The notes below the pieces were generated by a model, which was not told the DNA's origin, did no database searches, and saw only the letters and a list, made by a program, of their open reading frames with translations. From Labyrinthula sp. Ha (Eukaryota; Sar; Bigyra; Labyrinthulida; Labyrinthulaceae), in the NCBI GenBank assembly GCA_015227615.1, contig JAALGZ010000001.1, positions 868,001 through 932,000 of the forward strand: a stretch of DNA of 64,000 nucleotides, read 5' to 3'. The position numbers and the translations under genes are program-made. Shown here piece after piece: positions 60,364 to 64,000 of the stretch. The number at the start of each line of letters is the position of its first letter. Position 1 is the stretch's first letter.

Positions 60364-61895
60364 ATGTTAACTGAGGAAAAGATAAAACGAAGAAGAGATA
60401 ATATCCCATGTTTATTCCTGGCAATCTCTTTCTTACTTAACCTGATACTAATTGTTGCAGCCACATTAACAACCGAATCAATCCATACACATGGAATATT
60501 CACATTTCTGCAGAGCCATAAAATACACTCACAGCGAGATAAAGACTTTCATTTCGTTTTTTCAACTGGATGTAACAAGTTTCAAGAATGGCAGTCGAAG
60601 GTTTTTTTGTACACGCTGAGAAAAATAACTGATGTTCCCGTAACTCGTATTATATCTGGTTGCACTCCTTCAAAAAAGAAGTCTTCTGTGAAGCAGACAG
60701 TAAGAACTCATCCTGGAGGAAAACTGAACGAGTTGATAGACATAGAGAAAGCAAAAGCCTTTTTCAAATTGTTCAAAAATTCTTATATCCATGAAACCCC
60801 ATCTTTTGAGCAGTCAGAACAGTTTCCTTGGATGAACAAGCCTTTGGGGATTCAGCATTTCTTGGAAAATCACACCTTGCCTGATGGAGTGATTAAAGAA
60901 GATACGACTATAGCTTTATTTGATCCTGATATGGCATTCATATCTCCTTTATATGCCGATTTACCTTTACGCTTATCAGATGAAGATATATTATGCCAAT
61001 CTGGCTGCAAGTATTTCTCTACGGAAGGACTTAAGAATGTTACAGATGAAGTATTATTCAGTCGACCTGTAGCACAGATTTATGGATTAGGATCCGCATG
61101 GTTGAAGGATAAAGATTTATCTTTCCTTCCTCCTGATCACCTACTTTTTTCACTCGATGCCAAAGATTTAAGGCACAATTATTCAGTTGGACCACCGTAC
61201 ATGCTCAAGCAGAAGAACTTTAAAGATTTATCTCATCTTTGGGTAAAGTATATGACTCCTGTTTTCCTGGCTGATCAAAAGGACATCTTAGCTGATATGT
61301 ACGCTTACATTATCGGGGCAGTAGAACTTGGTTTCGAACACTTGGCACTTAGCAACTATATGATCTCAGATGTGACAGGGAGAACAGAAGGTTGGGATTG
61401 GATAGATCCTATTCTAGAAGGTTTTCTGTTTGTTTTCATTAGACTTTAGGTGATGATAATAACATACAATGTAGCAGTGCTTTGGCTACTATGCAACAGT
61501 TAGGTCCTCATTTACCTACAGTAATTCACTATTGTCAATACTATGTCATTAAAGATATGAAAACAAAGGAAAGAATGGATCACAAGAAAGACTATATTTT
61601 TCACAAAGGACATATTCCTGGTGATATTTTTTCCTGTTATAGACCCTTGTTGAAGTTACCTCCAGAGGATTTTATTCAAGTTCAGGATGTGACTAGAAAC
61701 AAGAGAGCTGCATTTATGATATGTGCCCTGAGTACTATTTTGAATGAAGTTTCTATGTTTTATAAAGAGAAAATGTGTGAAGAATCAGATGTACAGAAAC
61801 TTATGAGAAAACGAGTTAGATTAACTCGATTACATAGTTGCAAGAATCCCTTAGACCTGGACTGCTGGCCTGGTGGCATCATTGAGTCTGTTTGA
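60364..61895 (+). CDS. Peptidyl-serine alpha-galactosyltransferase-like glycosyltransferase (SGT/SERGT1 type)
   Basis: Exons 60364-61420 and 61450-61895 flank a 29-bp intron, giving 500 residues. A basic N-terminus and a hydrophobic segment at about 15-35 mark a type II Golgi membrane anchor. The lumenal part has the family pattern: FSTGCNKFQEWQSKV 66-80, VTRIISGC 93-100, WMNKPLGIQHFLENH 156-170, DPD at 187-189 for metal and sugar-nucleotide binding, and ILADMYAYIIGAVELGFEH (second exon junction downstream). After the junction come PTVIHYCQYYVI and a Cys-containing end FSCYRPLLKLPPED. Plant and alga homologs attach galactose to Ser of hydroxyproline-rich proteins. Activity here is inferred from family similarity, and the related hydroxyproline arabinosyltransferases are the alternative. 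If the intron is retained, its 3' TAG is an in-frame stop. Confidence 0.85.
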
Positions 61896-62829
61896 AAAAC
61901 GGCCAGATCAAACTTGGCTTTCTACTTGGGCAATCACACGAGTTGGTAAACACCTTCTAAAACCTGTTCTTCTAAGGCAGTGCGCTTCCTTTTATGCATG
62001 ATTTGAGAGCTCTTTCTGTCACTCGTTCTTTATCCAAGAGTATTAATGTCCTGATCACCAGTTGGAATCTCTTTGACTTAGTGTTTCTCACAAATACACT
62101 TGAGGAACAGAATTATTCTTACCTAGCTTACAGCTTAGAGAGCTAACAATGAGAAGGTTCAATGGGCTATAGTCCTTGACTTCATTTTTCTCTTTGCGAG
62201 TGACTTAAGGAGCTCAGATGGTGGGTAGCGCTTAAATGCAGATTTATTCCTTGAAATCAACTAGAAATTTGCCCAATCCAGAAAACCCATTCAACATATG
62301 TATGCGAAAAGAAAAGAAAAAGTATTCAAGCTTTGATCACAAGTCCCAAGAAACGAGCTATTCTCCTAGAAACAAGGTTTAATTACTCTCCACTTAACCT
62401 GTCTGTGCAAGTAAATGGCCAGCATAAAGGCAAGAAATCGTCAGTGGATCAGCGTAGGGACTTGGGTTACGTATTAATCAGGAGGTAACTACCAGTGCCT
62501 AAGGTGGCTACGACTTTTATCATAAAGAGCTCTTTATCTACGAAGAGCCCTACAACAGAAACGAACAAAATTATAGCCCCTAAACCTGCCTCGTATTGAA
62601 GTAATTAAAACTGAAAAGGGTTTTCGTATAAAATGGGGTGAACTTGTAAGCATCTCCAAGCGGTAATCTTGGAGGCTCTAAAATATGCTTTTATGCCTTC
62701 AAGGTGGACTACATTCGGTTTAATTCACTTTGTTATACGCTGGTTCTGAAACTAGTGTCCTGTAACTTTCTACTAGTATAGCTAGGGAATTGAATACTAT
62801 TATTCCTAAATTTAGTAACTAATGTACTT

Positions 62830-63250
62830 GTTAGAAAAAAGCGCTTTTATGATTCTGACTACTGGGCCTAGCAGCAGTTAAGATGTCTATTCTTCCAAGC
62901 ACGGGCTCGATTACCTCTATCTCTAAGTTGATTGTGGGAACATATAACGCATCTAGTAAACAATTAAGCATGAAGTGCCACCATCGTACCTTGAGCGTAC
63001 GCATCGTAGCAGGTGATTCGGATTTTGTTCTTCCCAATATCAGAGGTTACCACCATGTTCTCAATATACAGTGTCAGCATACAAACTTCAATCGTGTGTG
63101 ACTTTACTTCCGTCACTACTTGCCTGTCACTACTAGCTGATGTTGATTGTGGACAAACGAAACAATGACAAAATGAATTGCGGTGTCGAACTATTTCTTG
63201 TAATAGAGATTGAACATCTAAGAGTAGAAAAATACTGAGCCTAGCCATGA
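62830..63250 (-). mobile_element. Possible broken Ty1/copia-like LTR-retrotransposon fossil
   Basis: On the minus strand one frame contains LLDALYVPTINLEI, which resembles the LxDVLYVPxLxxNL segment of copia protease regions, and a neighbouring frame holds a Cys/His-bearing stretch. The patch is less AT-rich than its surroundings. It is clearly broken, with at least one break in this piece, and old. No LTRs were found. The assignment rests on one short motif. Confidence 0.22.
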
Positions 63251-63519
63251 TGTATACCTTAACTCGGTTAGCACGATTTCAGTAAATTCAAGCTCTTTGG
63301 TTGTCAGCATAAGAGTTGTTTACTCCAATTATAGGTGTTTTGTAAACCTCTCATGGATTCCGCTTCTGATTGACTGCGTATTTTGGTTCATTAGTTTCAA
63401 TCGAAACTTCAGTCGCTAACTTTTAACTCGTGCCTCTTTCCCAATGTAAGTATTTGTATTTCTGCTACAACTCAAATCAACAATTTCAGACATTTCAGCT
63501 AAGTCTTAAGCTTAATGTA

Positions 63520-63915
63520 GCTAGGGGTGAAAACTCAGAAAAACTTCTCCTTGAGGAATTGAAGATCCTGAAACTGAAGCTCAATTGAAGCAAATTTCGA
63601 AAATTCTTATTATCCTCAAAATCCAGTAATGAACCTCAAATCCTCAATGAGGCACGCCTGGATGACTCCAAAGTTTCCCATTCAGTTTTTCAAAAGTCCT
63701 CAATCAAAAATTCTCATGAATCACAAGAATTTCCCTAATGAGCTCCTCAGAATTCACTGAATAGAATTCAGTGAACTCTTTACTGAGAAGACTCAATGAT
63801 TTTCTTGTTCCTCAGTCGGCATGACATAGAAATGCACGCAGGCCCGCTTAATCCCCACAGAAAACTCCTCAAAATTCTAAAAAGCACTCAATGAGGATTC
63901 ATTCTGCCATTCTAA
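63520..63915. repeat. Low-complexity CTCAA/TTGAG-rich stretch with a perfect hairpin
   Basis: Words such as CCTCAAAATTC, CCTCAATGAGG and ACTCAATGAGGATTC recur irregularly. A perfect hairpin with a 10-bp stem (TTCACTGAAT / ATTCAGTGAA) and a 3-base loop lies at 63753-63775. A milder version of this composition is seen at about 6680-6860. Confidence 0.4.
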
Positions 63916-64000
63916 ATGTGATTTACTAAAGAATTAGCTCCTACTGAATTATTGATTTGCGATTTCTATTCTTTTGCTCTTAAGGTTGCCGATTCAAAAC

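Larger units (their letters stand above)
61896..64000. other. Region after the galactosyltransferase
   Basis: No intact gene. About 62.3-63.3 kb is less AT-rich and holds the possible retroelement fossil listed separately. The last 0.5 kb is a CTCAA/TTGAG-rich low-complexity stretch. Confidence 0.5.

Overview
This is a stretch of eukaryotic nuclear DNA, AT-rich by eye, with the standard genetic code (TAA, TAG and TGA all end genes). It carries about ten well-supported protein genes and several weaker candidates. Protein joins across splice sites give eleven introns, and all are only 28-30 bp long (GT...TAG). The genes sit in small islands separated by 2-6 kb of AT-rich sequence with no convincing genes. 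A WW/MyTH4 myosin, Rho-type GTPases, a DDX3 helicase and a plant/alga-type peptidyl-serine galactosyltransferase together suggest a protist, perhaps in the SAR group. The sequence alone does not settle the lineage.

Layout: 1-8.6 kb is mostly non-coding with two related Tourist/Harbinger-like MITEs. 8.6-12.5 kb holds a Q/Y-rich CAAX-box scaffold protein (paralog A), a CID-domain RNA-processing protein and a small membrane protein. 18.8-20.3 kb holds two tandem Rho-like GTPases. 25.5-28.4 kb holds scaffold paralog B. 34.7-38.7 kb holds a small hypothetical gene, a TesB-type acyl-CoA thioesterase and scaffold paralog C. 41.2-46.5 kb holds a 1753-residue myosin. 51.6-54.3 kb holds a gene that reads as an ankyrin-repeat/DDX3 helicase fusion. 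56.0-57.1 kb is an inverted-repeat mobile element, with a partial copy of its interior at 59.6 kb. 60.4-61.9 kb holds the galactosyltransferase. 62.8-63.3 kb may contain a broken Ty1/copia-like fossil.

How the genes may work together: scaffolds A, B and C form one family in 30 kb. All share the same four short motifs in the same order: two copies of an FxxMHxxLxxxFGG-type motif, one motif resembling the C-terminal signature of WASH-complex subunit CCDC53/WASHC3, and a QMAxLxxxM helix. Long disordered low-complexity tails follow. With proline-rich tracts, a WW-like end, a prenylation box, two Rho-like GTPases and a myosin nearby, the region is rich in likely actin and membrane cytoskeleton genes. 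The family function is inferred. The most unusual items are this scaffold family, the ANK-DDX3 fusion, the near-constant tiny introns, and a TGCCCAAAA element close upstream of several start codons.
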